Positions 44,644 to 54,055 of a stretch of 64,000 nucleotides of DNA are shown here, one piece after another (the first letter of the stretch is position 1; the number at the start of each line of letters is the position of its first letter). Below the pieces are notes generated by a model. That model was given only the letters and a program-made list of their open reading frames with translations, made no database searches and had not been told where the DNA came from. The stretch is from Coxiella-like endosymbiont (GTDB taxonomy: Bacteria > Pseudomonadota > Gammaproteobacteria > Coxiellales > Coxiellaceae): the NCBI RefSeq assembly GCF_030643785.1, contig NZ_CP094378.1, positions 620,001 through 684,000 of the forward strand, written 5' to 3'. Made by a program: the position numbers and the translations under genes.

Positions 44644-45941
44644 TTGGGGTGGCCTTGGGCGTTTATTTCGAGGCGGAAAAAAGATCGACCCCATATCATT
44701 AAGCGTAAAAACCATTTGATCTCACGTAATGATATTAGTCCTAATGCTCTGAAAGTGCTTTATCGATTAAGTAGAGCCGGCTATGAAGCTTTTCTTGTTG
44801 GGGGAGGGGTACGAGATATGTTATTGCATCTTTATCCCAAAGATTTCGACATTGCTACTAATGCCCGTCCGCTTGAAATCCGAAAACTCTTCAGAAATAG
44901 CCGACTTATTGGGCGTCGGTTTCGTCTAGTGCACGTTTTTTCCCCAGCGAAATTATTGAGGTATCCACTTTTCGTGCTAACGCAGAAGAATATTTGAAGG
45001 AAGAATCCTTGGATGAAAGAGATGAGAGCAAAGCAGTCAAACCACTTATGTTGGTTGATGACAATACTTATGGAACAATCGAAGAAGATGCATGGCGACG
45101 AGATTTCACCGTAAATGCGCTCTATTACAACATTACCAATTTTTCGGTAGTGGACTTCACTGGCGGGATGGAAGATTTACAAAAGGGCTTAATTCGCATG
45201 ATAGGTGATCCTATTCAGCGATACCACGAGGATCCTGTACGATTATTGCGAGCTGTGCGATTAGCAGCAAAGCTCAATTTCAAAATTCATCCAGATACAG
45301 AAGAGCCACTCCTCCGATTACATAACCTCTTGTGTCATGTGCCCAGCGCTCGTTTATTCACGGAACTATTAAAAATTTTTTTCAAAGGCTATGCATACCG
45401 TTCTTATCAATTATTAATGCGTACTAATTATATACAGGCGTTATTTCCAAAAATGGTTACTTTTCTAAAAAAAGATCGAAATTCGCATTACCGAAGTTTG
45501 ATTGAACTTGCCTTAAAAGCTACTGATGAACGCTATTATAAAAATCAAACATTAAATCCAGGGTTTTTACTGGCTATTTTCTTGTGGCCTGTGGTCCAAG
45601 AATTAATGAAGCAGCATTTTAAAAAGTACAAGCGATTATTCCCTTCGCTTTATCACGCGATAAATCAAGCTCTTTATTTGCAAATACAAACCTTAGGCAT
45701 TCCGCGTCGTTTAATAGTGGTGATGCGTTCTGTTTGGCTGTTGCAATATCATTTAGAACGACGACGCGGTAATCGTATTTATCGGACTGCTAACCAGCGT
45801 TTTTTTCGGGCGGCATTTGATTTTTTAGAATTACGCGAACGCGCCGGTGAGCCTTTGACTGAAATTGTTTGTTGGTGGCGTATTTTTCGCGATGGTAATA
45901 CTAAGCAGCGTGAGCAATTGATTGATGAATTAAAGGGGTGA
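44644..45941 (+). CDS. pcnB: Poly(A) polymerase I, one frameshift
   Basis: PcnB adds 3' poly(A) tails that speed RNA decay. The nucleotidyltransferase signature [26 protein letters not shown] (with the catalytic Asp pair DFD) is in the first frame, and [12 protein letters not shown] and [18 protein letters not shown] are in the second. Adding one T to the six-T run at 44936-44941 ([18 protein letters not shown]) joins them. The N-terminus is uncertain: no good ATG in frame, with TTG 44644 or an ATG at 44628 in another frame as candidates. folK begins at its end. Confidence 0.9.
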
Positions 45942-45943
45942 GG

Positions 45944-46447
45944 ATGACGATAGTCTATATTGGCATTGGTTCTAATCTTAATTCACCTATCCAACAGGTA
46001 AGAACAGCAATTGCTAATTTAGCGATGTTGCCAGAAACGACAATTTTAAATCAGTCCAGTTTTTATCAGAGCCGCCCGATAGGCCCTCCGGATCAGCCAG
46101 ATTATATTAATGCCGCTGTGGCTCTTAAAACCAGGCTATCCCCAGAAGCTCTTTTAAAGGCACTCCAGGTATTAGAAGAAAATCAAGGGCGTCAGCGCTC
46201 TGCCATACGATGGGAGGCTCGCGTCATTGATCTTGATATTTTGTTGTATGGTAACGAGGTAATTCAAACTGAGACGCTATCAATTCCCCACCTTCAACTT
46301 AAGGTACGAGAATTCGTTCTTTATCCTCTAGCTGAAATTGCAGAAAGCTTGGTTTTGCCGACAGGCGAGTCTGTCTTGGATTTGAAGGAACAATGTCCCC
46401 CAAAAGAGATTAAGCGATTGATACCTCTCGTCGCTGATATGTCCTAA
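45944..46447 (+). CDS. folK: 2-amino-4-hydroxy-6-hydroxymethyldihydropteridine pyrophosphokinase
   Basis: FolK transfers pyrophosphate from ATP to the pterin in folate synthesis. It has 168 residues, opening VYIGIGSNLNSPIQQVRTAI. The signature RWEARVIDLDILLYGNEVI at about residues 89-107 carries the two metal-binding Asp residues. The start ATG at 45944 lies just after the pcnB stop; a GTG two codons earlier is possible. It is co-transcribed with pcnB. Confidence 0.93.
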   Translation: MTIVYIGIGSNLNSPIQQVRTAIANLAMLPETTILNQSSFYQSRPIGPPDQPDYINAAVALKTRLSPEALLKALQVLEENQGRQRSAIRWEARVIDLDILLYGNEVIQTETLSIPHLQLKVREFVLYPLAEIAESLVLPTGESVLDLKEQCPPKEIKRLIPLVADMS

Positions 46448-46543
46448 GATTTCGGCTAATATCAGGCCCAGGAACGTAGCCTGGTAGGTTAGAGTTAAAG
46501 TACTATTATACTTATCATTTCATTCAAATAAGTATGGTATGTA

Positions 46544-47029
46544 ATGAAACCAGTGGCTGTTTATCCAGGTACGTTTGATCCTTTAACCAAGGGACATGTC
46601 GACATTGTTGAACGTGCTATGCTTCTGTTCGAGAAAATTATTGTAGCTTGTGCTCCGACCAGTAGTCGTAAAACGCCTCATTCATCTTTAGCTGAACGCA
46701 TGGATTTGATTGAAGCAGTGTTTGCTGATGCGATTAATATAGAGGTGGCGCCACTCGAAGGATTGTTAGTTGATTTTGCGAAACAGCACAATGCGAAGAT
46801 TATTTTACGTGGTCTTCGCGCCGTTTCTGATTTCGATTACGAATTTCAATTGGCACATATGAATCACCATTTATCAATAGAAATCCAAACTGTTTTTTTA
46901 CCGGCTAAAGAAAGTTACAGTCATATTTCGGGAACTTTGGTGAGAGAAATTGTTGAATTGGGCGGTGATATATCTCCTTTTGTACCTCCACTTGTTGCTC
47001 AACGATTAGCAAAAAGAAAGAAAATATAA
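46544..47029 (+). CDS. coaD: Pantetheine-phosphate adenylyltransferase
   Basis: CoaD makes dephospho-CoA from 4'-phosphopantetheine and ATP, the fourth step of CoA synthesis. It has 161 residues with the nucleotidyltransferase motif [19 protein letters not shown] at about residues 6-24 (T/HxGH-type) and the [19 protein letters not shown] substrate loop near residue 125. It is followed by the ferredoxin gene after seven bases. Confidence 0.95.
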   Translation: MKPVAVYPGTFDPLTKGHVDIVERAMLLFEKIIVACAPTSSRKTPHSSLAERMDLIEAVFADAINIEVAPLEGLLVDFAKQHNAKIILRGLRAVSDFDYEFQLAHMNHHLSIEIQTVFLPAKESYSHISGTLVREIVELGGDISPFVPPLVAQRLAKRKKI

Positions 47030-47036
47030 TTAATTT

Positions 47037-47294
47037 ATGGCGTTAAAGATTATAGAAGAATGCATTAATTGCGATGTCTGCGAACCTGAGTGCCCGAATG
47101 ATGCTATCTCTATGGGAGAATTAATTTATGAAATTGATCCTAATCGGTGTACCGAATGTGTGGGGCATTTCGATGAACCCCAATGCCGTCAGGTGTGTCC
47201 GGTGGATTGTATCTCTGTGGGAATTCCAGAATCTCAAGAAGTTTTAATGCAAAGATACCATCGGTTACAAATGTTACAAATAAAGAAGAAATAG
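47037..47294 (+). CDS. 2x[4Fe-4S] ferredoxin, YfhL-like
   Basis: The 85-residue protein carries two cluster motifs: CINCDVCEPECPNDAI near the start, then CTECVGHFDEPQCRQVCP. The second has the longer spacing between the second and third Cys that is typical of the Allochromatium-type YfhL ferredoxins. It donates electrons, but its partner here is unknown. It follows coaD directly and probably shares its transcript. Confidence 0.9.
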   Translation: MALKIIEECINCDVCEPECPNDAISMGELIYEIDPNRCTECVGHFDEPQCRQVCPVDCISVGIPESQEVLMQRYHRLQMLQIKKK

Positions 47295-47341
47295 GATTTA
47301 GATCTCGTGGGTTTTCTGCGTCTGCGGGATGTAAAAAAATT

Positions 47342-47563
47342 TTATTTGGGTATTTTCTTTTCTTTGAAGGCTACATGCATTCCGCATTTGCCTGTTTCAG
47401 GATTCCAAGCTCGAGGATCAAATTTTTTGATGCTTAATTTTCCTTCAATATTTCCAGTATTTCGTTTATTTTTTGTGGTTGTGTAATAGGTACCAGTTGG
47501 TTTACCTGCTTTAGTTTTACCAGTTGACTGAAGCATTATTTTTTCACGAGGACTGACAGCCAT
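47342..47563 (-). CDS. rpmG: 50S ribosomal protein L33, extended
   Basis: L33 sits near the E site of the 50S subunit. Its core [15 protein letters not shown] and [12 protein letters not shown] is clear. The protein has 73 residues, longer than the 50-56 typical of the family, with short insertions before YYTTTK and near the end. It lacks the CxxC pairs of the zinc-binding form. It is the partner of rpmB upstream, the usual pair. Confidence 0.9.
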   Translation of the reverse strand: MAVSPREKIMLQSTGKTKAGKPTGTYYTTTKNKRNTGNIEGKLSIKKFDPRAWNPETGKCGMHVAFKEKKIPK

Positions 47564-47582
47564 AGATTAATCCTTAATTTAC

Positions 47583-47612
47583 ATTACTTATTTTTTTATT
47601 ACTTATTTTTTT
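47583..47612 (+). repeat. 15-bp tandem duplication at the rpmB stop
   Basis: Two exact 15-bp copies (47583-47597 and 47598-47612), each ATTACTTA plus seven T, cover the last codons and stop of rpmB. One copy supplies a stop, so the protein is not changed. Confidence 0.9.
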
Positions 47613-47835
47613 CACGTTCACGGATTTTCTTAAGTACTGCCTCGATACCCAACTTATCGATAATTCGCATTCCGTGAGTCGATACCGTCAGAGTTATAAA
47701 GCGTTTCTCTTCCGGAAGCCAAAACCGACGTTTTTTTAAATTGGGTAAAAAACGGCGCCCGGTTTTATTGTTTGCATAGGAAACGTTATTCCCGGTTTGG
47801 GGACGCTTCCCGGTCACTTGGCATACTCTTGCCAT
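47599..47835 (-). CDS. rpmB: 50S ribosomal protein L28
   Basis: L28 is a large-subunit protein. [17 protein letters not shown] at the start, then [26 protein letters not shown] and [14 protein letters not shown], fit exactly; it has 78 residues, as in E. coli. The start is the inner ATG (complement of 47833-47835). A five-codon upstream extension is unlikely. Its end carries the 15-bp duplication. Confidence 0.95.
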   Translation of the reverse strand: MARVCQVTGKRPQTGNNVSYANNKTGRRFLPNLKKRRFWLPEEKRFITLTVSTHGMRIIDKLGIEAVLKKIREREKNK

Positions 47836-48004
47836 GACAGTGTTCTCCAAAATATCAGCAATAAGGCTTGATTTTATACCAGAAATGCTGAATCAGTACA
47901 AGCGAAAAGCGAGAGGACGGTCCAGCGGTGTAATTCCTGGAGTCTATGTTCCCATTTTTCTAGCTGTGAGTACAAGCAATTCACCTAATTAGAGTTAGAG
48001 GAAC

Positions 48005-48686
48005 CTACGCCTCAGCGAATGAAAAAATCGGAATTGCCAATGATGACATGATCCAAAAGGTGCATGTCAATGAGTGCCAGTGCTTTTTTGAGATTTTCTT
48101 TGGTAATACGATTAGCTTGGCTTGGCTCTGGCTCTGGGATGCCCGAAGGGTGATTGTATTGTGGGCATGATTAAAGTAGCGCTGTTATGATAGAGTGCTC
48201 GTTTAATGATTTCGCGCAGATAAATTGAAGCTTAATCAATTGAGCCATAGAATAATTTTTCGAACTGGATGATTTGATGTCGGCTGTCAACGAAAAGGCA
48301 GGTAAAAACTTCATTTTCATGATGACGCAATTGAGTGGAAAGGAAACGTTGGACATCTTGAATGCAGAGCAGATTGCCTTTGCCGCGCCAATGATTCTTG
48401 AAGATAGCGGCGTTGTATTTCTGCAGTGGCTTTTTGAGTTGGGTATAGTAAACCGCTTTCCCTTGCCCCTCGTAGCTCAGAAAGTGGCTTAAAATTACTA
48501 TTTATAAAGATTCTTCAGATTTCCGGAATGAGTAAGTCATTCATGTGCCAACTCAACAGCATCGCAACCGCGGACACCTTTTTGAATTATTACAGCAATG
48601 AGTTTGGCATCCGAAAGAGTTTCAGCATTTTCCCGAAGGATTTTTTCTTTCGGCCATTCGTTGGGTGGCCATTTGGTGATTGTCAT
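48005..48686 (-). pseudogene. radC: RadC family (JAB domain) protein, relic
   Basis: On the minus strand, [84 protein letters not shown] and AREIIKRALYHN-type pieces line up with RadC in order. Its HxHPSG-type JAB metal site (here around [10 protein letters not shown]) is mangled, and the tail [10 protein letters not shown] is shifted. Four or more stops and shifts make it dead. The cell role of RadC is itself unclear. Confidence 0.85.
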
Positions 48687-48818
48687 AGCTGTAAGTATAG
48701 AGAGCGAAAGTGAAGTCGCAATACCGGGATGGAAGAGCCCATAAATTCCCTCAAGTCCTTCCTGTCAGCTAAGAACTGCGGAAAATAATTGGAATGGCTT
48801 GTCTAGCATAGGAATAAA

Positions 48819-48840
48819 AGGTACATTTTAGGTACATTTT
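48819..48840 (+). repeat. 11-bp tandem duplication upstream of dut
   Basis: Two exact copies of AGGTACATTTT (48819-48829 and 48830-48840) end 19 bases before the dut start. Confidence 0.93.
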
Positions 48841-48859
48841 ACCTTTTCACGGAGACGCA

Positions 48860-49318
48860 ATGTCGCATTCGGTTCAAATAAAAATTTTGGATAAACGTCT
48901 GGGTGACCAGGTACCGTTACCGGCCTATGCAACGGCAGGTTCGGCGGGGCTTGATCTGCGGGCCTGTATCGATGATCCGCTTGAAATTCACCCTGGGGAA
49001 ACCTGCCTGATCAGCACTGGATTGGCAATTCACCTGCGGGATCCTAATGTGGCAGCTACTATATTGCCCCGTTCCGGATTAGGGCACAAACATGGAATTG
49101 TGTTAGGAAATCTCGTCGGTTTAATTGATTCTGATTATCAAGGTCCACTAGTGGTATCTTGCTGGAATCGCGGCAAAGTTTCCTACACTATCCAACCCGG
49201 AGAACGAATTGTGCAATTAGTGATTGTTCCCATTTTAAAAGCGCAATTTGAAGTGGTTGAGGAGTTTGAGAATAGTGAACGAGGAGTGGGTGGATTTGGA
49301 AGCTCCGGTCGACATTAA
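48860..49318 (+). CDS. dut: dUTP diphosphatase
   Basis: Dut hydrolyses dUTP to dUMP, keeping uracil out of DNA and feeding dTMP synthesis. It has 152 residues. Motifs in order: AGLDLRA (1), [11 protein letters not shown] (2), GLIDSDYQG (3, catalytic Asp), ERIVQLV (4), and the C-terminal [10 protein letters not shown] (5). The start has a GGAG site. The following gene begins inside its end in another frame. Confidence 0.96.
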   Translation: MSHSVQIKILDKRLGDQVPLPAYATAGSAGLDLRACIDDPLEIHPGETCLISTGLAIHLRDPNVAATILPRSGLGHKHGIVLGNLVGLIDSDYQGPLVVSCWNRGKVSYTIQPGERIVQLVIVPILKAQFEVVEEFENSERGVGGFGSSGRH

Positions 49319-50714
49319 TTCGGAAGGTAATCTGCCTGAGTCTGTTTCAGCAGATATTTTTCGAGCCTATGATATTCGAGGTCCAGTCGGTGCAGGAGGA
49401 CTTAATGCCGATGTTGCTTATCCTATTGGCTTAGCCATTGGTAGTGAAGCACGAGAGCAAGGACAAAAGGCCATCGTTGTGGGTCGTGATGGACGATTAT
49501 CCGGTCCCCAGCTAACATCGGCTTTAGTACGAGGACTTTATGAAACGGGCCTTACTGTTCTTAATATTGGGATAGTGCCTACTCCTCTTGTGTATTTTGC
49601 TACTAATCGGTTAGAAACGAATTCAGGGGTGATGGTTACCGCGAGCCATAACCCAGGACATCACAATGGTTTCAAAATTGTATTGGATGGAAAAACTTTA
49701 ACGAGCCAGGGAATCGCTGCTCTACGCACACGGATTCAAAAACGCCATTTTGTGAAGGGCGCAGGAAAGCAGATCGATGTCGATATTGTTCAAGATTATA
49801 AAGACTTTGTTTTAAAACAAATCCAATTAAAGCGTCGCTTAAAAATAGTGGTTGATTGCGGCAATGGAGTAGCTGGAAAGATTGCTCCTGATTTGTATCG
49901 AAAATTAGGTTGTGAGGTAATAGAACTCTTTTGTGAGGTGGATGGCAGGTTCCCTAATCATCATCCGGACCCTACAATTCCCGAAAATTTAAGTGATTTA
50001 ATCGATACGGTAAAAAATACTTCATCAGATATAGGTTTAGCTTTTGATGGTGATGCTGATCGTTTGGGAGTGGTGACGAATACGGGTGAAATTATTTGGC
50101 CTGACCGACAAATGATGCTTTTTTCAATGGACTTACTCTCGCGACTACCTGGTTCAGATATTATTTTCGATGTTAAATGTTCTCGCCACTTGCCTGAAAT
50201 TATTAAAAAACATGGCGGAAACCCGATTATGTGGCGAACAGGGCATTCGGTTTTGAAAGCCAAATTATTTGAAATAAATGCACCTTTAGCAGGTGAAATG
50301 AGTGGGCATATCTTTTTTAAAGATGAATGGTTTGGTTTTGATGATGGCATTTATGTAGGGGCAAGGTTATTGCGTATTATTTCGAAACAAGACAAATCAG
50401 CGAGTGAAATATTTGCAAGTTTGCCTAACAGTATAAATACACCCGAATTAAAATTGCCTATGGCTGAAGAAGAGAAACCGATTTTTATGCAAAAATTGAT
50501 TCAGCAAGCGGATTTCGGTGAGGCGAAATTGATTACTCTGGATGGATTAAGGGTGGAATTTCAGCACAGATGGGGGTTAATTAGATCTTCTAATACCTCG
50601 CCGTATTTAATTTTGCGTTTTGAAGCAGATACAGAATCTGAATTAAAGCGTATTCAAGATATTTTTAGAACGCAATTGCTTAAGGTGGATAACACTTTAA
50701 CGCTGCCTTTCTAA
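49275..50714 (+). CDS. algC: Phosphomannomutase/phosphoglucomutase
   Basis: This enzyme isomerises hexose 1- and 6-phosphates for LPS and other glycans. The active serine is in [14 protein letters not shown], the metal loop is [12 protein letters not shown], and the substrate loop GEMSGHIFF. It has 479 residues from a GTG at 49275, which overlaps dut; alternative starts exist in both directions. It has the FRAYDIRG opening typical of AlgC-type mutases. Its end overlaps the pyrE stop on the other strand by four bases. Confidence 0.9.
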   Translation: MNEEWVDLEAPVDINSEGNLPESVSADIFRAYDIRGPVGAGGLNADVAYPIGLAIGSEAREQGQKAIVVGRDGRLSGPQLTSALVRGLYETGLTVLNIGIVPTPLVYFATNRLETNSGVMVTASHNPGHHNGFKIVLDGKTLTSQGIAALRTRIQKRHFVKGAGKQIDVDIVQDYKDFVLKQIQLKRRLKIVVDCGNGVAGKIAPDLYRKLGCEVIELFCEVDGRFPNHHPDPTIPENLSDLIDTVKNTSSDIGLAFDGDADRLGVVTNTGEIIWPDRQMMLFSMDLLSRLPGSDIIFDVKCSRHLPEIIKKHGGNPIMWRTGHSVLKAKLFEINAPLAGEMSGHIFFKDEWFGFDDGIYVGARLLRIISKQDKSASEIFASLPNSINTPELKLPMAEEEKPIFMQKLIQQADFGEAKLITLDGLRVEFQHRWGLIRSSNTSPYLILRFEADTESELKRIQDIFRTQLLKVDNTLTLPF

Positions 50715-51337
50715 AGGTCCCAATTTTCGGGATCTTTATTCCAAGCTAATGCTTTTTGTCTCTCTTCTTCAGTGATATAACCTTCAGCGACGGCAACTTT
50801 GATTAATGTCTTGAAATCGGAAAGAGTATAATAATTAAGTTTAGCGTTTTCAAAATTTTGTTGCGTGTTAGATAACTGGTAAGAAAAAATAGTAATACAA
50901 TCTTTAACAGTGGCAAATTGGCAAAGTGCAAGGCTAGCAGCGATAGCGCTTTTCCCAATACTAATTAGGTCTTCAACCACAAGTACCTTTTGCCCTTGCT
51001 CCAAATTACCCTCAATTTGATTTTGTTTTCCATGAATTTTTGCTTTGTCTCTCACATATACCATTGGTAAGTTTAATCGATCCGCAATCCAAGCTGCATG
51101 TGGTATGCCTGCCGTGGCAGTACCCGCTATAACATCGAATTGTAAATGGTTTTCTTGAATTAAGCTTAATAAAGCATCGATAACTCTCTTGCGTTTTTCT
51201 GGGTAAGAAATGATTAGACGGTTATCACAGTAGATAGGAGATAGCAGCCCTGAGGAATAACGATAAGGTTCTCGCAAATTTAAAGTAACAGCCTTGATGT
51301 CGAGTAGTATTTTTGCTATTTCTGTAGCATGATTCAT
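50711..51337 (-). CDS. pyrE: Orotate phosphoribosyltransferase
   Basis: PyrE makes OMP from orotate and PRPP, the fifth step of pyrimidine synthesis. The PRPP loop is VLVVEDLISIGKSAIAA at about residues 116-132, and YSSGLLSPIYCDNRLIISYPEKR lies near the start. It has 208 residues. The start is the ATG at 51335-51337. It is convergent with algC and divergent from xth. Confidence 0.93.
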   Translation of the reverse strand: MNHATEIAKILLDIKAVTLNLREPYRYSSGLLSPIYCDNRLIISYPEKRKRVIDALLSLIQENHLQFDVIAGTATAGIPHAAWIADRLNLPMVYVRDKAKIHGKQNQIEGNLEQGQKVLVVEDLISIGKSAIAASLALCQFATVKDCITIFSYQLSNTQQNFENAKLNYYTLSDFKTLIKVAVAEGYITEEERQKALAWNKDPENWDL

Positions 51338-51443
51338 AAAATGCCTTTTTATTTTCTTTCTTTTTCCGTAGGGAAAAAGAGAACGGAGACGGGGATAGAT
51401 GTAATGGTATTAATTTAAACATTAAACTGAGAAGACAACAACT

Positions 51444-52211
51444 ATGCGCATTATTACTTTAAATACTAACGGTATCCGTTCCGCTGCCCGTAAAGGATTT
51501 TTTCACTGGCTTAAAATCAAGAAGGCTGACGTAGTTTGTCTTCAAGAGACAAAGGCTTGTCTGGATATCAGCAATGGAGATCAATTTCATCCCGAGGGGT
51601 ACTATTGCTATTATCATGATGCTCAAAAAAGTGGTTACAGTGGAGTAGGAATCTTTTGTCGCGAGAAACCAAAACGAGTAGTGAGACATTTGGGTTGGGA
51701 ACAGGCTGATAAAGAGGGACGTTACATTCAAGCAGATTTCGATTCATTAAGTGTAGTCTCATTATACATGCCATCCAGCACAACAGGAGAGCAGAGACAA
51801 AAAATTAAATTTGAATTTATGAAATATTATATGAAACGATTAAAAAATATGCGTCGTGCGAAACGTTCTTTTATTATTTGTGGTGATTGGAATATTGTGC
51901 ATAAAGAAATTGATATTAAAAATTTTAAAAGTAATCAGAAAAATTCTGGTTGTCTCCCCAAAGAGCGTACCTGGATAGATGAAGTATTTACTAAAGTAGG
52001 AATGGTAGATGCTTTTCGTGTGGTTAATAAGGAGCCTGATCAATATACTTGGTGGTCAAGTCGCGGGCGTGCGTGGGAGAAAAACGTCGGGTGGCGAATT
52101 GATTATCAAGTCATTACTCCAGATTTAAAAAATTGTGTGAAATCGGTAAATATTTATAAAGCACAACGATTTTCTGATCATGCTCCCCTAATTATTGATT
52201 ATGATTGTTAA
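51444..52211 (+). CDS. xth: Exodeoxyribonuclease III family AP endonuclease
   Basis: This enzyme cuts DNA at abasic sites in base excision repair. Motifs in order: TLNTNGIRSAARKGFFHW, CLQETKA (catalytic Glu), YSGVGIF, CGDWNIVH, and RFSDHAPLIIDY (catalytic His). It has 255 residues, the usual length. It stands alone on the plus strand after pyrE and is convergent with murI. Confidence 0.93.
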   Translation: MRIITLNTNGIRSAARKGFFHWLKIKKADVVCLQETKACLDISNGDQFHPEGYYCYYHDAQKSGYSGVGIFCREKPKRVVRHLGWEQADKEGRYIQADFDSLSVVSLYMPSSTTGEQRQKIKFEFMKYYMKRLKNMRRAKRSFIICGDWNIVHKEIDIKNFKSNQKNSGCLPKERTWIDEVFTKVGMVDAFRVVNKEPDQYTWWSSRGRAWEKNVGWRIDYQVITPDLKNCVKSVNIYKAQRFSDHAPLIIDYDC

Positions 52212-52267
52212 TCGTTTTAGACAGTTTTTTTGGGGCAAAGCAAGTCATTCACTAATATACTTAGCCT

Positions 52268-53125
52268 TTAATTATTGATTCTCATTCCATCGATCAAGTG
52301 TACAATGCTAGCCTCAATAGGCTGGCCAAAGAAAATTTCGCCGATGCGAGCAAATCGTTCGGGGGAGTCGGTAACTAGAAAAGTCAGCTGGGGACTTTTT
52401 TGAGCAGTACTTTCTAGATTCATTTTTTGAGTAATTGATTTTACTGCCATTGCAGTTGCCGTTGCTGAATTAATAATATTTATTTCGCTTCCCAAGATTG
52501 CAGTTAAAGATTTAATAAAAACGGGAAAATGAGTGCATCCTAAAATAACAGAATCGCATTGGTGATGATCATTAATAATCGGCTCCAAATATTTTTCTGC
52601 AACGAGTGTCGCAATTTCGTTGTTAATACAACCTTCCTCCGCCAACGCCACAAATAACCCACATATTTGACTACTAATTTTAATTTCGGGGTTTAACGTG
52701 AGAATCGTTTTTTGGTAGATTCCTGACTGAATAGTAGTTTCAGTAGCGAGCAGAGCTACTCGATTATTCTTGGTGGCACTAATAGCTGCCTGTGCTCCTG
52801 GTTCGACAACACCGATAATGGGAATATCGGGAAATTGCATTTTAAGATATGGAAGTGTCGCCGTGGAGGCTGTGTTGCAAGCTACTACTAATAATTTAAT
52901 TCCTTGAGCGACGAGAAGGGACGCCATTTGAGCGGCATAACGCGTGACTGTTTCGCGACTTTTGGTACCATAGGGCAACCGTGCTGTATCGCCTAAGTAA
53001 ATAAAAGATTCATAAGGTAAATGATTAACGAGTTCTCGCAAGACTGTGAGTCCACCCATCCCTGAATCGAAGACGCCAATAGAAAGTTGGTTAGAAAGTT
53101 GGTTCCTTGTGATGTACTTTTCCAC
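52268..53125 (-). CDS. murI: Glutamate racemase, with a four-residue duplication
   Basis: MurI makes D-glutamate for peptidoglycan. Catalytic residues are in VVACNTAST and LGCTHFP, and the N-terminal IGVFDSGMGGLTVLREL is clear. It has 285 residues. Just before IGVFDSG the sequence reads NQLSNQLS, from a 12-bp tandem duplication (53081-53104) in frame. The family usually has no such stretch. Its start overlaps the rph stop by one base, so the two are co-transcribed. Confidence 0.94.
   Translation of the reverse strand: MEKYITRNQLSNQLSIGVFDSGMGGLTVLRELVNHLPYESFIYLGDTARLPYGTKSRETVTRYAAQMASLLVAQGIKLLVVACNTASTATLPYLKMQFPDIPIIGVVEPGAQAAISATKNNRVALLATETTIQSGIYQKTILTLNPEIKISSQICGLFVALAEEGCINNEIATLVAEKYLEPIINDHHQCDSVILGCTHFPVFIKSLTAILGSEINIINSATATAMAVKSITQKMNLESTAQKSPQLTFLVTDSPERFARIGEIFFGQPIEASIVHLIDGMRINN
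53081..53104 (+). repeat. 12-bp in-frame tandem duplication in murI
   Basis: Two exact copies of AGAAAGTTGGTT (53081-53092 and 53093-53104) add four residues to the N-terminus of glutamate racemase without breaking the frame. Confidence 0.9.
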
Positions 53126-53844
53126 TAGCTTTCCCTTAAAGCTTCTTGTTGTTTTCCGATAATATTTTTAATGCCTTGGCGTGCAAGATCAATCAACGCG
53201 TCTAATTCTTGGAGATGGAAAGCATCTCCTTCTGCAGTACCTTGAATTTCAATAAAGGTATCGTTGTCGGTCATTACGATATTCATATCAGTATGAGCAT
53301 TCGAATCTTCAGTATAATCGAGATCTAAAACGGGCGTACCGTTATAAATCCCAACAGAAACAGCCGCGACTAAATGTTTAAGAGGGTCTGTTTGCAAGAT
53401 ACCTTTTCTCTGTAAATACCGCAACGCTTGTACCATAGCGACACAGCCCCCATTGATAGCTGCCGTTCGAGTTCCGCCATCTGCCTGAATGACATCGCAA
53501 TCGAGGGTGATGGTGTAAGGACCTAGTAATTTTAAATCGAGAGCGGCGCGTAAGGAACGGCCAATTAACCGTTGGATTTCCACTGTTCGACCACCTTGCT
53601 TACCACGTACGGCTTCACGTTCCATACGGCTATGGGTAGAGCGAGGTAACATTCCATATTCGGCAGTTAACCACCCTTGCTCGGTATTTTTAAGAAAATG
53701 GGGAACGCTCTCGACGATACTGGCAGTGCAAATCACTTTGGTCTGTCCCATCTCAACAAGAACAGAACCTTCGGCGTAAGGGGTAAACTGAGTAATGAAG
53801 GAAAGGGAGCGTAACTCATTCGTTGCTCGCTTGCTTTGGCGCAT
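53125..53844 (-). CDS. rph: Ribonuclease PH
   Basis: RNase PH is a phosphate-dependent exoribonuclease that trims tRNA 3' ends. [17 protein letters not shown], then [23 protein letters not shown]-type segment, [18 protein letters not shown] and TEGDAFH near the end are all conserved. It has 239 residues. It opens [12 protein letters not shown] and lies just upstream of murI. Confidence 0.94.
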   Translation of the reverse strand: MRQSKRATNELRSLSFITQFTPYAEGSVLVEMGQTKVICTASIVESVPHFLKNTEQGWLTAEYGMLPRSTHSRMEREAVRGKQGGRTVEIQRLIGRSLRAALDLKLLGPYTITLDCDVIQADGGTRTAAINGGCVAMVQALRYLQRKGILQTDPLKHLVAAVSVGIYNGTPVLDLDYTEDSNAHTDMNIVMTDNDTFIEIQGTAEGDAFHLQELDALIDLARQGIKNIIGKQQEALRES

Positions 53845-54017
53845 GACTACCTCTTAATTATTTTTTAGAATTTTTTAGATAAGTCTGAGGGGTTTATATA
53901 CCACACCATTGTTTGTTAGATAAACAAGCGAAAAAATTACCCAGTCAGAATTCGCAGAAATCTCTTCCAAAATTCGATCCACCATCCGGCGATTTCTATG
54001 CTATTATATTCTCCATT

Positions 54018-54043
54018 CGTTAGTACGTGTCGTTAGTACGTGT
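54018..54043 (+). repeat. 13-bp tandem duplication before the yicC relic
   Basis: Two exact copies of CGTTAGTACGTGT (54018-54030 and 54031-54043) lie 12 bases upstream of the yicC-like ATG. Confidence 0.92.
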
Positions 54044-54055
54044 TTAGGATTTTGT

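Noticed and set aside
44461-44715. 84-codon minus-strand frame ending GGNNWFGNPVGGAFNQ
   Set aside because: It overlaps the pcnB start, resembles nothing I know and has no clear binding site. It remains possible, but is not supported.
50713-50737. Bidirectional terminator between algC and pyrE
   Set aside because: The stem needs a G-U pair and lies within the last pyrE codons, with only a weak T run.
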